DNA of 64,000 bases from Blautia argi (GTDB lineage Bacteria; Bacillota; Clostridia; Lachnospirales; Lachnospiraceae). This document shows, piece by piece, positions 28,375-37,593 of this stretch (positions are counted from its first letter, which is position 1; every line of letters begins with the position of its first letter). The stretch spans positions 3,041,501 to 3,105,500 of the forward strand of contig NZ_CP030280.1 in assembly GCF_003287895.1 (NCBI RefSeq). The letters are read 5' to 3'. The position numbers and the translations under genes were made by a program. Below the pieces are notes generated by a model. That model saw only the letters and a program-made list of their open reading frames with translations. It searched no databases and had not been told where the DNA came from.

Positions 28375-29808
28375 TTAATAATTCTGTTCGTAGGATTCCT
28401 GTGTTTTCTTTGCCACATCTTCCGGTGTGGTATCTCCGTTTAACATACTCTGTACTTCTGTATTCAGTACTTCCCATACGGCTCCGTTAATAAAGGAGTC
28501 ATAAATATCGCATGCTTCTGTATCTTCATAAGACCATTTATAGAAATCCTGTGTCAACTGATCAAATTTACTTAAATCTACATCATCGACTTTTGCAAGA
28601 CCCTGTAACGCATAGTTTTCTGCACAGTACTGTGAGAAATCCGGTCCTGTTACATATTCTGCAAGGTCAACGGCTGCTGCCAGTTTTTCCGGGTCATCTG
28701 CCAGCTTTGCATTAATAGCTACCGCATAGCCAAGTCCAATAGCCTGTGTGTTTGTTGCCCCTTTTGCATCTGCCGGCTGTGGAATTACGGCAAATCCTGT
28801 ATTTTCCAAAAGTTCAGGATCTTCTTCCTGCAGAGTTGCCTGAATGTAGCTTACGTCCCAGTTACCGCAGATATAAGCCGGTGCATCACCGGAAATATAG
28901 TATTCACGAGCGTCTTCATTTCCGATTGCATTGAAATCTTCATTAAAGATTCCTGATGCAAAAATATCCTGTGTAAAGCTCAGTGCATCTACAAATTCTT
29001 TATCTGTAAAAGCAGCTCCGCCTTTGTCAATCAGGGACTGGAACCAGTCTTTTCCTGTATAACGGTTTCCGATAACAGAGAGGAAACAGGAGTTAATCTG
29101 CCATTTACCGCCATTTCCGAAAGCAATAGTTTCGGAATATCCGTTGTCCTTAAAGTATTTATCTGCTTCTTTTACGTCCTCCCAGTTATCCGGGAAAGTA
29201 TCGTATCCTGCGTCTTTCCATGCCTGTTTATCATACATAACAACAGAACAGGTTCCGCCTGTCAGCACCGGAAGACCCCAGGTTTTTCCATCGTAGTTAT
29301 AAGGAACAAAGAAATCCTGATTGTAGGTGTCGTAATATGGAGATTCCTTAATAATATCTGTCATATCCAATACCAGACCCTGGTCTGCCCACGCTCTTGT
29401 ATTCATACCCTGAAGCAAAAATACGTCCGGCAAATCGTCTGCCGCAGCCTGTGTAGCAACCTGTGTTTTGTAATCATCATTCGCTAAAACGGTCTGGCTT
29501 AACTCAATGTCCGGGTGCCCCTCTTCCCACTGGGCAATCATGGTACGAAAACCATCAGAACCGCCGTTTCCCTCTGATTCTTCGGAAGTGGAATAATGCA
29601 TCATGCTTAATTCGCCTTTGTAAGCCAATTCTTTTGATGCATTTGGACTGGCTTCTGTTGTTTTTTCTTCTTTTGCCTCTTCCTTACTTTCTGAAGACTG
29701 TTCGCTTGTGCTTTCGCCGGAGTCTGAACTTCCCCCGCAACCGGCCAGCATACTTCCCGCCATCGCTGTTGCTAATAAGATACTGAGTACTTTACTGCGC
29801 TTTTTCAT
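28375..29808 (-). CDS. carbohydrate ABC transporter substrate-binding lipoprotein
   Basis: Extracellular sugar-binding lipoprotein of 477 residues from ATG 29808 (SD AAGGAGG). The signal peptide ends in the lipobox LAGC (Cys24). An acidic, Ser/Glu-rich linker follows (about 30-50). The binding fold has PDVFLLQGMNTRAWADQGLV, WGLPVLTGGTCSVVMYDKQA and PAYICGNWDVS. It is the first structural gene after lacI, 91 bp downstream of it. It probably binds cello-, manno- or xylogluco-oligosaccharides given the enzymes encoded downstream. The exact ligand is not readable from sequence. Confidence 0.9.
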   Translation of the reverse strand: MKKRSKVLSILLATAMAGSMLAGCGGSSDSGESTSEQSSESKEEAKEEKTTEASPNASKELAYKGELSMMHYSTSEESEGNGGSDGFRTMIAQWEEGHPDIELSQTVLANDDYKTQVATQAAADDLPDVFLLQGMNTRAWADQGLVLDMTDIIKESPYYDTYNQDFFVPYNYDGKTWGLPVLTGGTCSVVMYDKQAWKDAGYDTFPDNWEDVKEADKYFKDNGYSETIAFGNGGKWQINSCFLSVIGNRYTGKDWFQSLIDKGGAAFTDKEFVDALSFTQDIFASGIFNEDFNAIGNEDAREYYISGDAPAYICGNWDVSYIQATLQEEDPELLENTGFAVIPQPADAKGATNTQAIGLGYAVAINAKLADDPEKLAAAVDLAEYVTGPDFSQYCAENYALQGLAKVDDVDLSKFDQLTQDFYKWSYEDTEACDIYDSFINGAVWEVLNTEVQSMLNGDTTPEDVAKKTQESYEQNY

Positions 29809-29899
29809 ACCATATTCCTCCTTAAATGATAAAAATATATATCTATAACCCACAGGCTCTCCTGCGGACTATAATCTCAGCAAACTTTTTTGTCTGCTT

Positions 29900-30931
29900 T
29901 TAACTAATGTTTTTCCATACTGCAACGGATTCACCCGGTTCTACCATACCGTCTACCACAACGGTTTCTGCATGTAACTTTTCTTCCGGAAATTCAATCC
30001 GATTAATTAATTTATTTCCTGCCTGAATCCCCATGGATACGGTATCCTGATGAATGGTTGCGATTCTGGGTCTTACAAAGGACGCCAGGCTAAGCCCGTC
30101 ATATCCCACCACCGATATTTCCTCCGGTACCCGGATTCCCATTTCCCGTATGGTATTCATTCCGGCAATGGCTGCCAGGTCATCTGGATAAAGAATGCAG
30201 CTTGGTCTGTCCGGTACAGACAACAGAGTTCTTGTAAGCGAAACGGAACGCTCGGCATCTCTGTAAGGACAGGTATAAACATACTCTCTGCGTACCGGAA
30301 GCTTATGTTCTTTCATAAATCCCATGTATGCCTCCAGACGTCCCCGGGTAACCTCACTGTTCTGTCCGTGAATATAAGCAATCTTTCGATGTCCTCTGTC
30401 ATACACAAACTGCATCAGCCTTCGCATATCTCCGTACTGATTTGAAGCAATGTTGACATGTTTTGGTAAGGTGTTATCCACCACTACCACCGGCATATCG
30501 GAATCCAGGATTTCTCTGACTTCGTCTAGCTGATAATCTGCACAAAGAATGAAAATCCCATCAAACCGCATGTATTTGCACTGTTCCATATAAGAAAGAC
30601 GATTGGGCGAATTGCTGGCATTTAAAAATGTCATAACATATCCCCGCTCTTCCACAGTGACTTTAAAGCTGTTTAAAATTCTGGCAAAATGCTCATGTAA
30701 AAGTCCCTGTCCCGTCTGTTCAGAGAGCAACACTCCAATGTTTCTTGTATGCTTGCTTTTTAAAGTAGACGCCATGTAATTGGGAATATAATTCATTTCC
30801 TTTGCAATCCTGCAAATCTCCTCTTTCTTGGAACTGCTGATATCCGGTCTGTCATTCAGAGCCTTGCTGACTGTAGAAACAGAAACATGACACATTCTGG
30901 CTATATCCTTTAGCGAAATGCTTTCTCCCAT
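29900..30931 (-). CDS. LacI-family repressor of the glycosidase locus
   Basis: Repressor of 343 residues. I choose ATG 30931 (GGAGG 10 bp upstream), which places the LacI headpiece at the very N terminus: SLKDIARMCHVSVSTVSKAL, then hinge helix MASTLKS. The sugar-binding core follows (IGVLLSEQTG, FDGIFILCADYQ, VVVVDNTLP, KIAYIHGQ, SVVGYDGLSLA). It heads the minus-strand operon and is divergent from cbpA. Two exact 19-bp repeats, one in front of lacI and one in front of cbpA, contain the AANCGNTT core typical of this family. They suggest autoregulation plus control of both operons. Confidence 0.9.
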   Translation of the reverse strand: MGESISLKDIARMCHVSVSTVSKALNDRPDISSSKKEEICRIAKEMNYIPNYMASTLKSKHTRNIGVLLSEQTGQGLLHEHFARILNSFKVTVEERGYVMTFLNASNSPNRLSYMEQCKYMRFDGIFILCADYQLDEVREILDSDMPVVVVDNTLPKHVNIASNQYGDMRRLMQFVYDRGHRKIAYIHGQNSEVTRGRLEAYMGFMKEHKLPVRREYVYTCPYRDAERSVSLTRTLLSVPDRPSCILYPDDLAAIAGMNTIREMGIRVPEEISVVGYDGLSLASFVRPRIATIHQDTVSMGIQAGNKLINRIEFPEEKLHAETVVVDGMVEPGESVAVWKNIS

Positions 30932-30984
30932 TTTCTTACGCCTCCGTTTCCTCGCCTTCTGACAACATGTATAATTTTCGACAT

Positions 30985-31003
30985 TTACTAAATCGTTTTC
31001 TTG
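30985..31003. promoter_or_regulatory. 19-bp repeat, candidate LacI operator (copy 1)
   Basis: TTACTAAATCGTTTTCTTG occurs here, 54 bp upstream of the lacI start, and again at 31296-31314. The core AATCGTTT fits AANCGNTT. Seen directly; operator function is inferred. Confidence 0.6.
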
Positions 31004-31084
31004 CAACATATTTTCCACAATCTCCAATACTTTCGCAATACTATTTTCGTAATTTCAAGTTTTTTGTATACTTTTACATAATAT

Positions 31085-31110
31085 TACCATACTTTTTTAG
31101 GAGTATGGTA
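31085..31110. promoter_or_regulatory. 9-bp inverted repeat in the lacI-cbpA intergenic region
   Basis: TACCATACT and AGTATGGTA are perfect arms with an 8-bp spacer. This could be a binding site for a second regulator or a small hairpin. No T-tract follows on either strand. Confidence 0.4.
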
Positions 31111-31150
31111 TATTATTTTGTGAATTTTTATTTTCATCTTTTCTTTGACA

Positions 31151-31165
31151 ACGAAATAGTTTCGT
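31151..31165. promoter_or_regulatory. palindrome abutting a TTGACA box
   Basis: ACGAAA-TAG-TTTCGT is a perfect 6-3-6 palindrome that starts directly after TTGACA (31145-31150). A good -10 at the right distance is not evident, so the TTGACA may be fortuitous. Confidence 0.35.
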
Positions 31166-31203
31166 AAAATTTTTGGTATTTTAAATTTTTCCACGCATTT
31201 CTC

Positions 31204-31232
31204 TTGTTTTTTCTTATTTCCTTTGGTATAAT
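31204..31232 (+). promoter_or_regulatory. promoter of cbpA-GH2 operon
   Basis: TTGTTT (31204-31209), 17-bp spacer, then TATAAT (31227-31232) preceded by TGG as an extended -10. The candidate operator at 31296 lies about 57 bp after the expected start point, which would suit a roadblock mechanism. Confidence 0.6.
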
Positions 31233-31295
31233 TGCCTTGAATTTTAAAGTTATTCATCTTTTTCTATACATACTGACTGATTATATGAGCTGAGA

Positions 31296-31314
31296 TTACT
31301 AAATCGTTTTCTTG
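31296..31314. promoter_or_regulatory. 19-bp repeat, candidate LacI operator (copy 2)
   Basis: Identical over 19 bp to 30985-31003 and in the same orientation, 32 bp upstream of the cbpA start codon and inside its expected leader. Confidence 0.6.
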
Positions 31315-31345
31315 AAATCCCTTATATATCAGGAGGTCTTCTATT

Positions 31346-33781
31346 ATGAAATACGGTTTTTTTGATGATTTATCCAGAGAATATGTAATCCAACAGCCGG
31401 ATACCCCTCTTCCCTGGATTAATTATCTCGGTTCTGACAATTTTTTCTCTTTAATTTCCAATACCTGCGGCGGATATTGCTTCTATAAAGATGCCAAACT
31501 GCTTCGCATGACCCGGTATCGCTACAACAATGTCCCTTACGATACCAACGGACATTATTTTTATATCAAAGACAGGGACACCATATGGAATCCCGGCTGG
31601 CAGCCTTCCAAAACACCTCTGGATTCTTATGAATGTCGTCATGGCATGGGCTACAGCATTTTTAAAAGCAGCAAAAACCAAATCACAGCCAATCTTTTAA
31701 CTTTTGTTCCTTTAAAAGATTCCTGTGAAATCCAGAAAATTACCTTAACCAATGATTCTGAGAAGGAAAGGAATATCAGCCTCTTCTCCTATGCGGAATG
31801 GTGTTTGTGGAATGCAGACGATGATTCCAGAAACTTTCAGAGAAATTTAAGCACCGGTGAAGTAGAAGTAAAAGATTCTGTTCTCTACCACAAAACAGAA
31901 TACAGAGAACGAAGAAATCACTATGCTTTTTACGGTGTAAATGCGCCTGTGAATCATTTTGAAACCAGCAGAGATGCTTTTCTGGGAGTTTACGGAAGCG
32001 CAGAAAAACCGACCGCAATTATAGACGGAAAACTGACGGATTCTATTGCCAGCGGCTGGTATCCCATTGCTTCTCATCAGATAAATCTCTGCCTGAAGCC
32101 GGGAGAGAGCAAAACTTTTGTTTTTGTTTTGGGATACGCAGAAAATCCGGAAGAGGAAAAATGGGAAGCAGAGAATATCATAAACAAAAAACCGGCAGAA
32201 ACTATTCTGAAAAAATATAGCTCTGAAGCGTCTGTAGACCAGGCTTTTTCTGCACTGAAAGATTACTGGACAGACCTTTTGTCCCGTTTCCAGGTCACAA
32301 CAGAAAACGAAAAAGTAAATCGCATGGTACATATCTGGAATCAGTACCAGTGCATGGTAACCTTTAACATGTCACGCTCTGCTTCTTATTATGAATCCGG
32401 CATTGGCCGCGGTATGGGATTCCGGGATTCCTGTCAGGATCTTCTGGGATTTGTCCATCTGATTCCGGAACGGGCCCGCACCAGAATTATTGATATTGCC
32501 TCCACACAGTTTGCAGACGGAAGCGCTTATCATCAGTACCAACCCTTAACGAAAAAAGGAAATTCTGACATCGGAAGCGGATTTAATGACGACCCACTCT
32601 GGCTCATTGCGGCAGTTTCTGCTTATATCCGGGAAACAGGGGATACCTCTATCCTGAAAGAGCCGGTACCTTTTGACAATGAAGAGGAAACGGCCGTGCC
32701 TCTCATGGAACACCTGAAACGCTCCTTTGATTTTATCGTATCCCACAAAGGGCCTCATGGACTTCCTCTTATCGGTCGCGCAGACTGGAATGACTGTCTG
32801 AATCTGAACTGCTATTCCAGACACCCGGGAGAGTCCTTCCAGACCTTTGGTCCAAGCGAAGGTCCTGTGGCAGAATCTGTTTTTATTGCAGGTATGTTTG
32901 TCAAATATGGACGGGAATATGCCGACCTGTGTCATTTGGTTGGAAATCCGGCAGAAAGTGAGCATGCTCATAAAGAAGTTGCGAAAGTTTACGATTCTAT
33001 CTTACAGCACGGCTGGGACGGAAAATGGTTCCTGCGGGCCTATGATGCCAATGGAGAGAAGGTTGGTTCTGCTGACTGTCAGGAAGGAAAAATCTTTATT
33101 GAGCCACAAGGCTTCCTCCCTCTTTCCGGTGTAGGCATTAAAGAAGGCCTTGCCGAGCAAGCTCTGAAATCCACAGAAGAATGGCTGGATACACAGTACG
33201 GTATTACCATTCTGCAGCCGCCTTACACTCATTATCATCTGAATCTGGGTGAGATTTCTTCTTATCCGCCGGGATATAAGGAAAATGCAGGTATTTTCTG
33301 CCACAACAATCCCTGGGTTTCTATCTCTGAGGCTGTCCTCGGTCACGGAAACCGTGCCTTTGACGTATACCGAAAAATCTGCCCTGCCTTCCTGGAAGAT
33401 ATCAGTGAAATCCATCGGACAGAACCCTATGTATACTCCCAGATGATTGCCGGAAAAGACGCTCCCCGTTTCGGAGAAGCCAAAAACAGCTGGCTTACCG
33501 GAACAGCTGCCTGGACCTTTGTCAATGTTTCCCAGTATATCCTCGGTATCCAGCCCACACTGGAAGGTCTGTGTATTGACCCCTGTGTACCCGAAGATTT
33601 CGGCGACTTTACTGTAACCCGCATGTACAGAGGTGTTTGCTACCATATTTCCGTCCGCAATCCCCACCATGTGCAAAGGGGTATCTCCACGCTCCTGGTA
33701 GACGGCGTTGCTGTACAGGGAAATATCATACCTTTTGATTCCGGCAAGACCGACGTCTATGTGGAAGCTGCTATGGGTTAA
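31346..33781 (+). CDS. cbpA: cellobiose phosphorylase (GH94)
   Basis: Phosphorolysis of cellobiose to alpha-glucose 1-phosphate and glucose in the cytoplasm. The 811 residues equal the length of the clostridial enzyme, and the similarity runs end to end: FGFFDD-like start, [71 protein letters not shown]. The proton-donor motif [12 protein letters not shown] is present, as are [18 protein letters not shown] and [24 protein letters not shown] lies 9 bp before ATG. It is followed 39 bp later by GH2 and is controlled with the divergent importer operon. It points to beta-1,4-glucan or glucomannan fragments as the locus substrate. Confidence 0.96.
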   Translation: MKYGFFDDLSREYVIQQPDTPLPWINYLGSDNFFSLISNTCGGYCFYKDAKLLRMTRYRYNNVPYDTNGHYFYIKDRDTIWNPGWQPSKTPLDSYECRHGMGYSIFKSSKNQITANLLTFVPLKDSCEIQKITLTNDSEKERNISLFSYAEWCLWNADDDSRNFQRNLSTGEVEVKDSVLYHKTEYRERRNHYAFYGVNAPVNHFETSRDAFLGVYGSAEKPTAIIDGKLTDSIASGWYPIASHQINLCLKPGESKTFVFVLGYAENPEEEKWEAENIINKKPAETILKKYSSEASVDQAFSALKDYWTDLLSRFQVTTENEKVNRMVHIWNQYQCMVTFNMSRSASYYESGIGRGMGFRDSCQDLLGFVHLIPERARTRIIDIASTQFADGSAYHQYQPLTKKGNSDIGSGFNDDPLWLIAAVSAYIRETGDTSILKEPVPFDNEEETAVPLMEHLKRSFDFIVSHKGPHGLPLIGRADWNDCLNLNCYSRHPGESFQTFGPSEGPVAESVFIAGMFVKYGREYADLCHLVGNPAESEHAHKEVAKVYDSILQHGWDGKWFLRAYDANGEKVGSADCQEGKIFIEPQGFLPLSGVGIKEGLAEQALKSTEEWLDTQYGITILQPPYTHYHLNLGEISSYPPGYKENAGIFCHNNPWVSISEAVLGHGNRAFDVYRKICPAFLEDISEIHRTEPYVYSQMIAGKDAPRFGEAKNSWLTGTAAWTFVNVSQYILGIQPTLEGLCIDPCVPEDFGDFTVTRMYRGVCYHISVRNPHHVQRGISTLLVDGVAVQGNIIPFDSGKTDVYVEAAMG

Positions 33782-33820
33782 AACTATTCAAATATTTTAT
33801 AGAAAAATCGGAGGAATATT

Positions 33821-36310
33821 ATGATAAAACAATCTTTAAACCAAAACTGGTTTTTGCACTCAAAGAACCACAATACACCTTTCCCAACCACGATTCCTAC
33901 CAGCGTCTACACCGTACTGGCAGAAAACAGGCAGATACCGGACCCTTACTGGAAAGACAATGAAGATACCGTAAGAGATGTGATAGACAAAGACTACACT
34001 TATACCTGCAGCATTACTCCCCTGCCGGAGCTTTTGCAGGAAGACGCCTGTATCCTGCGTTTTGAAGGAATTGACACCATTGGCGATGTATATTTCAATG
34101 ACGTCCTTTTAGGTCATACTGCCAATATGCACCGCACCTGGGAATATGATGTTACAGACTTGATTCAAAAAGAAACAAATCTTTTAAAGGTGGTTCTGCA
34201 TTCTCCCTTAAAAGCAGCCGATGATGCCTTTGCCAAATGCGCCACCCGGGGAACAGAAGATGCCTGGGACGGTTTCAGCCATATCCGAAAAGCCCACTAT
34301 ATGTATGGCTGGGATTGGGGCGCACATCTTCCTGACGCCGGAATTTTCCGTGATGTCACCCTTTTAGGCGTTAAAAAAGCACGGATTGACTCCGTATATG
34401 TCACACAACGGCACGAGGAAGACAAAGTGACGCTTCACGTTTCCCCTTCCTTCTTCCTGCCCCGCCAATTTAAAAAAGAGTTTTCTTTTGAAGACTTAAC
34501 CCATGCTGCCGATACAGACTTTACTTATAACGTAACTGTCACAGACCCGGAGGGGAATTCTCAGACGATTTCCGGCAATCCTACAGAACTGGAAATCCTC
34601 TCACCAAAACTCTGGTTCCCCAATGGGCTGGGCGCACAGCCCCTTTACACCGTAAAGCTGGAACTTTATGCAGGAGAAGACTTACTGGATACCTGGGAAC
34701 GCAGAATCGGCCTGCGTACCATGACCATGTGTACAGAAAAAGATGAGTGGGGCAACACCTTTGCTCATGTGGTAAACGGAATTAAATTTTTTGCCATGGG
34801 AGCTGACTACATACCGGAAGAACACCTTCTGGGGAAAATAGATTCTGACAGACGGCGACAACTCCTTATGGACGCCAAGCTGGCGAATTTTAACAGTATC
34901 CGCGTATGGGGCGGCGGCTATTATCCTGACGATGAATTTTTTGATTTGTGCGACGAGCTGGGACTAGTTGTATGGGAAGACTTTATGTTTGCCTGCTCAG
35001 TCTACGAACTGACACCGGAATTTGAAGAAAACATCACCCGGGAATTTATTGACAATATCAAACGCCTCCGCCACCATGCAAGCCTTGGTCTGTGGTGCGG
35101 AAATAATGAGATGGAATCCTTTGTGAAAGACGGGGAATGGGTATCCAAGCCCTCCGAAGTTCGGGATTACCTCTTTATGTACGAGCGCATTATTCCAAAC
35201 GTACTGCAAAAATATGACCCGGAAACCTTTTACTGGCCTTCCAGCCCTTCCTCAGGGGGCTCTTTTGACGAACCGCAGGATCCAAACCGTGGCGATGTAC
35301 ATTTCTGGCAAGTATGGCACGACAACAAACCGTTTTCCGAATACCGGAAATATTACTTCCGTTACCTCTCAGAATTTGGATTTCAGGCATTCCCTTCTCT
35401 GGAAACCATTAAAGAAGGCATCAGCGATGAGCCGCAGGATTGGAATATTTTCTCTTACATAATGGAAAAGCATCAGAGAAACAATGCTGCAAACGGAAAA
35501 ATCATGGGCTATCTGCAGCAGACCTACAAATACCCCTACGATTTTTCTTCTATGATTTATGCCTCCCAGCTTCTGCAGGCAGACGGAATCCGCTACGGCG
35601 TAGAGCATTTCCGCAGAAACCGGGGCAGATGCATGGGGGCTGTATACTGGCAGTTAAACGACTGCTGGCCTGTGACCTCCTGGTCCTCTATTGACTACTA
35701 CGGACGCTGGAAAGCCCTGCACTATTATGCCAAACGCTTCTTTGCTCCTGTGATGATTTCCTGCGAAGAGCAAAATTGGCTGACAGCCAGCGCAGATATG
35801 AACCGCCAGCACTTTACCTTTGAGAAATCCATTCGCTTAAATGTGACCAACGAAACCTCTAAGGAGAAAAAACTCACTGTGCGCTGGGCATTGCGAAATG
35901 CAGATGCCTCTGTTGTCCGTGAGGAGTCTGCAGAAGTGTCGGTTGCTCCGTTTTCTGCTCTGTGGCTGGACAAGGTATTGCTGCCGGAAGCAGATGCGTT
36001 CCGTCAATACGTCAGCTATGAAGCAGTGGAAAATGGGGCTGTGATTTCCTCCGGAACTGTGATTTTCTCTTACCCGAAATATTTCTCCTATGAGAATCCC
36101 AATCTGCAGGTAAGCGTAGAGGGCGATGAAATCGTAGTTCAGGCTGACGCCTATGCAAAGAGTGTGGAAATTCTCAATGAACATGAAGACCTTGTTCTGG
36201 AAGATAATTACTTTGACATGAACGGAGGTTCCAGAAGAGTAAAAATTGTAAGAGGCGAAGCAAAAAATCTCCGTGTCAGAAGTGTTTATGACATCGGACG
36301 TGTTGTATAA
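33821..36310 (+). CDS. GH2 beta-mannosidase
   Basis: Exo-beta-mannosidase of 829 residues, normal for the cytoplasmic bacterial type; no signal peptide. The N-terminal jelly-roll has LRFEGIDTIGDVYFND and HIRKAHYMYGWDWGAHLPDA, which is characteristic of beta-mannosidases. The barrel has FNSIRVWGGGYYPDDEFFDL and VVWEDFMFAC. The acid/base Glu is in LWCGNNEMES and the nucleophile Glu in YLSEFGFQAFPS; GAVYWQLNDCWPVTSWSSID follows. SD GGAGG is present. Together with GH94 and GH36 it suggests breakdown of (galacto)glucomannan oligosaccharides. Confidence 0.93.
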   Translation: MIKQSLNQNWFLHSKNHNTPFPTTIPTSVYTVLAENRQIPDPYWKDNEDTVRDVIDKDYTYTCSITPLPELLQEDACILRFEGIDTIGDVYFNDVLLGHTANMHRTWEYDVTDLIQKETNLLKVVLHSPLKAADDAFAKCATRGTEDAWDGFSHIRKAHYMYGWDWGAHLPDAGIFRDVTLLGVKKARIDSVYVTQRHEEDKVTLHVSPSFFLPRQFKKEFSFEDLTHAADTDFTYNVTVTDPEGNSQTISGNPTELEILSPKLWFPNGLGAQPLYTVKLELYAGEDLLDTWERRIGLRTMTMCTEKDEWGNTFAHVVNGIKFFAMGADYIPEEHLLGKIDSDRRRQLLMDAKLANFNSIRVWGGGYYPDDEFFDLCDELGLVVWEDFMFACSVYELTPEFEENITREFIDNIKRLRHHASLGLWCGNNEMESFVKDGEWVSKPSEVRDYLFMYERIIPNVLQKYDPETFYWPSSPSSGGSFDEPQDPNRGDVHFWQVWHDNKPFSEYRKYYFRYLSEFGFQAFPSLETIKEGISDEPQDWNIFSYIMEKHQRNNAANGKIMGYLQQTYKYPYDFSSMIYASQLLQADGIRYGVEHFRRNRGRCMGAVYWQLNDCWPVTSWSSIDYYGRWKALHYYAKRFFAPVMISCEEQNWLTASADMNRQHFTFEKSIRLNVTNETSKEKKLTVRWALRNADASVVREESAEVSVAPFSALWLDKVLLPEADAFRQYVSYEAVENGAVISSGTVIFSYPKYFSYENPNLQVSVEGDEIVVQADAYAKSVEILNEHEDLVLEDNYFDMNGGSRRVKIVRGEAKNLRVRSVYDIGRVV

Positions 36311-36330
36311 ATTTCTCCGATAAAATTCAA

Positions 36331-36403
36331 ACGAGAGGCTGCCGCAAAACAGCAATCAGGGACATTTCCCTTTTGCATTTCCTGCGACAGCCTCTCGTTT
36401 TTT
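36331..36403 (+). terminator. intrinsic terminator after cbpA-GH2 operon
   Basis: ACGAGAGGCTG-CCGC pairs with GCG-CAGCCTCTCGT around a long loop and is followed by TTTTTTG. It lies between the convergent GH2 and Fic genes and could also stop minus-strand transcripts. Confidence 0.8.
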
Positions 36404-36405
36404 GT

Positions 36406-37563
36406 CTATTCTTTTAAAAATCTGTACTTTCCCTTTCCATGGCCGGCTACCGGCTCTATAAGTCTTGCCTCTGCCAGTTTTGAAAGGAGTTTAGAAGCGC
36501 CTGACTCCCCAAGTCCCAAAAGTGCTGCAGCTTTACTTCTGCCAAAAATTTCTTCATATCCAAACTGCTTAAACAGCTTGCAGATATGCCCTTTTGTTTT
36601 ATCAGAAAAATGCTCTGCTCTGAACCCAAACACCTCTTCAATATCCACTTTTTCAGTCTGAATGTGTACTTTTCTCTCTCGAATATCCACCTTCTCAGCT
36701 TGAATGTGTACTTTTTCTTCATCAATATCTATTTTTTTCATGCTCAAAACTCCATCTATATGAAGATTCCGATTCCGCAATTCATTTTTTTCATTCAGAA
36801 GCAAATTTCTCAAAAACGCCTCCAGATATTCTGTTGTTTCGTAAATGCCTTTCTGCAAATTTGTATAATTTGCACGAACAAGGGCATTTCTGAAATACCA
36901 GGCGTTTTCTGCAAAAATATCATTTGTTGCTGAAAAACCAAGCATTCTCAAATATTTAATGAAGAATACGGCTGTGGTTCTTGTATTGCCTTCTCTAAAA
37001 ACATGAATTTGCCACAGCCTTGAAACAAATATTGCAAGATGATGAATGATTTCGTCCATGGAAAGTCCCTTGTAACAAAAATCTCTCTCCTGAGAAAAAT
37101 CGTATTCGAGGGTAGCCCTCAATTCCGAAGCGCTTCCATACAGAACCGTTGCTCCGTCTAAAATCCATTCTTTTTTTGTGATGTTATAATCTCGTATTTT
37201 CCCGGCATGACTGTAAATTTCCCGAAACAGCCTGCGATGAATGGAAATATATTCATTGGGAGAAAAAGAAAACGCTGTTTCGGATAATATCTCCGCTATT
37301 CGAGCAGATACCTTATCCGCTTCTTCTGTACGTATATTTTCTGAATCCACCGGTTTTTCTTCATAATAACTATCGAGAAGGCTTTGGACTTCTTTTAAGG
37401 TAATTTCACCTTCAATATTTCTAATAGCAGTATCCACCAAATATTCCGAAGGTTTAAGACCGTCCACTGCCTGAAGTCCAATAGCTGTACTCCAGGCATA
37501 TCCTTTTCTGCATTTGTCAGGTTCAGATTCTCTTAGATATTCCTTAAACGGATCTCTTTCCAT
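36406..37563 (-). CDS. Fic family protein with heptad-repeat linker and winged-helix end
   Basis: Fic domain protein of 385 residues, probably an AMP-transferase that modifies a cellular protein. An N-terminal helical region (1-100) resembles the inhibitory segment of other Fic proteins. The Fic core (about 105-250) carries HVFREGNTRTTAVF at 187-200. Compared with the canonical HxFx(D/E)GNGRxxR it has Thr for the second Gly and Ala for the last Arg, a variant that could alter activity. Residues 276-310 are five 7-residue repeats of the form xKV(D/H)Ixx. The C-terminal 60 residues look like a winged helix (SKAAALLGLGESGASKLLSK). It stands alone, convergent to GH2. No separate antitoxin gene is visible. 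Confidence 0.85.
   Translation of the reverse strand: MERDPFKEYLRESEPDKCRKGYAWSTAIGLQAVDGLKPSEYLVDTAIRNIEGEITLKEVQSLLDSYYEEKPVDSENIRTEEADKVSARIAEILSETAFSFSPNEYISIHRRLFREIYSHAGKIRDYNITKKEWILDGATVLYGSASELRATLEYDFSQERDFCYKGLSMDEIIHHLAIFVSRLWQIHVFREGNTRTTAVFFIKYLRMLGFSATNDIFAENAWYFRNALVRANYTNLQKGIYETTEYLEAFLRNLLLNEKNELRNRNLHIDGVLSMKKIDIDEEKVHIQAEKVDIRERKVHIQTEKVDIEEVFGFRAEHFSDKTKGHICKLFKQFGYEEIFGRSKAAALLGLGESGASKLLSKLAEARLIEPVAGHGKGKYRFLKE
36634..36738 (-). repeat. five 21-bp coding repeats in the Fic gene
   Basis: The repeats encode KKIDIDE, EKVHIQA, EKVDIRE, RKVHIQT and EKVDIEE. Alternate units are most alike, giving a 42-bp higher-order period. They link the Fic domain to the winged helix. 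Confidence 0.75.
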
Positions 37564-37593
37564 ACTGTTCCCTCATTTCACGATATCCACCTT

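Noticed and set aside
33002..33676. Open frame of 224 codons antisense to cbpA
   Set aside because: It lies fully inside a strongly conserved GH94 gene and shows no recognisable domain.
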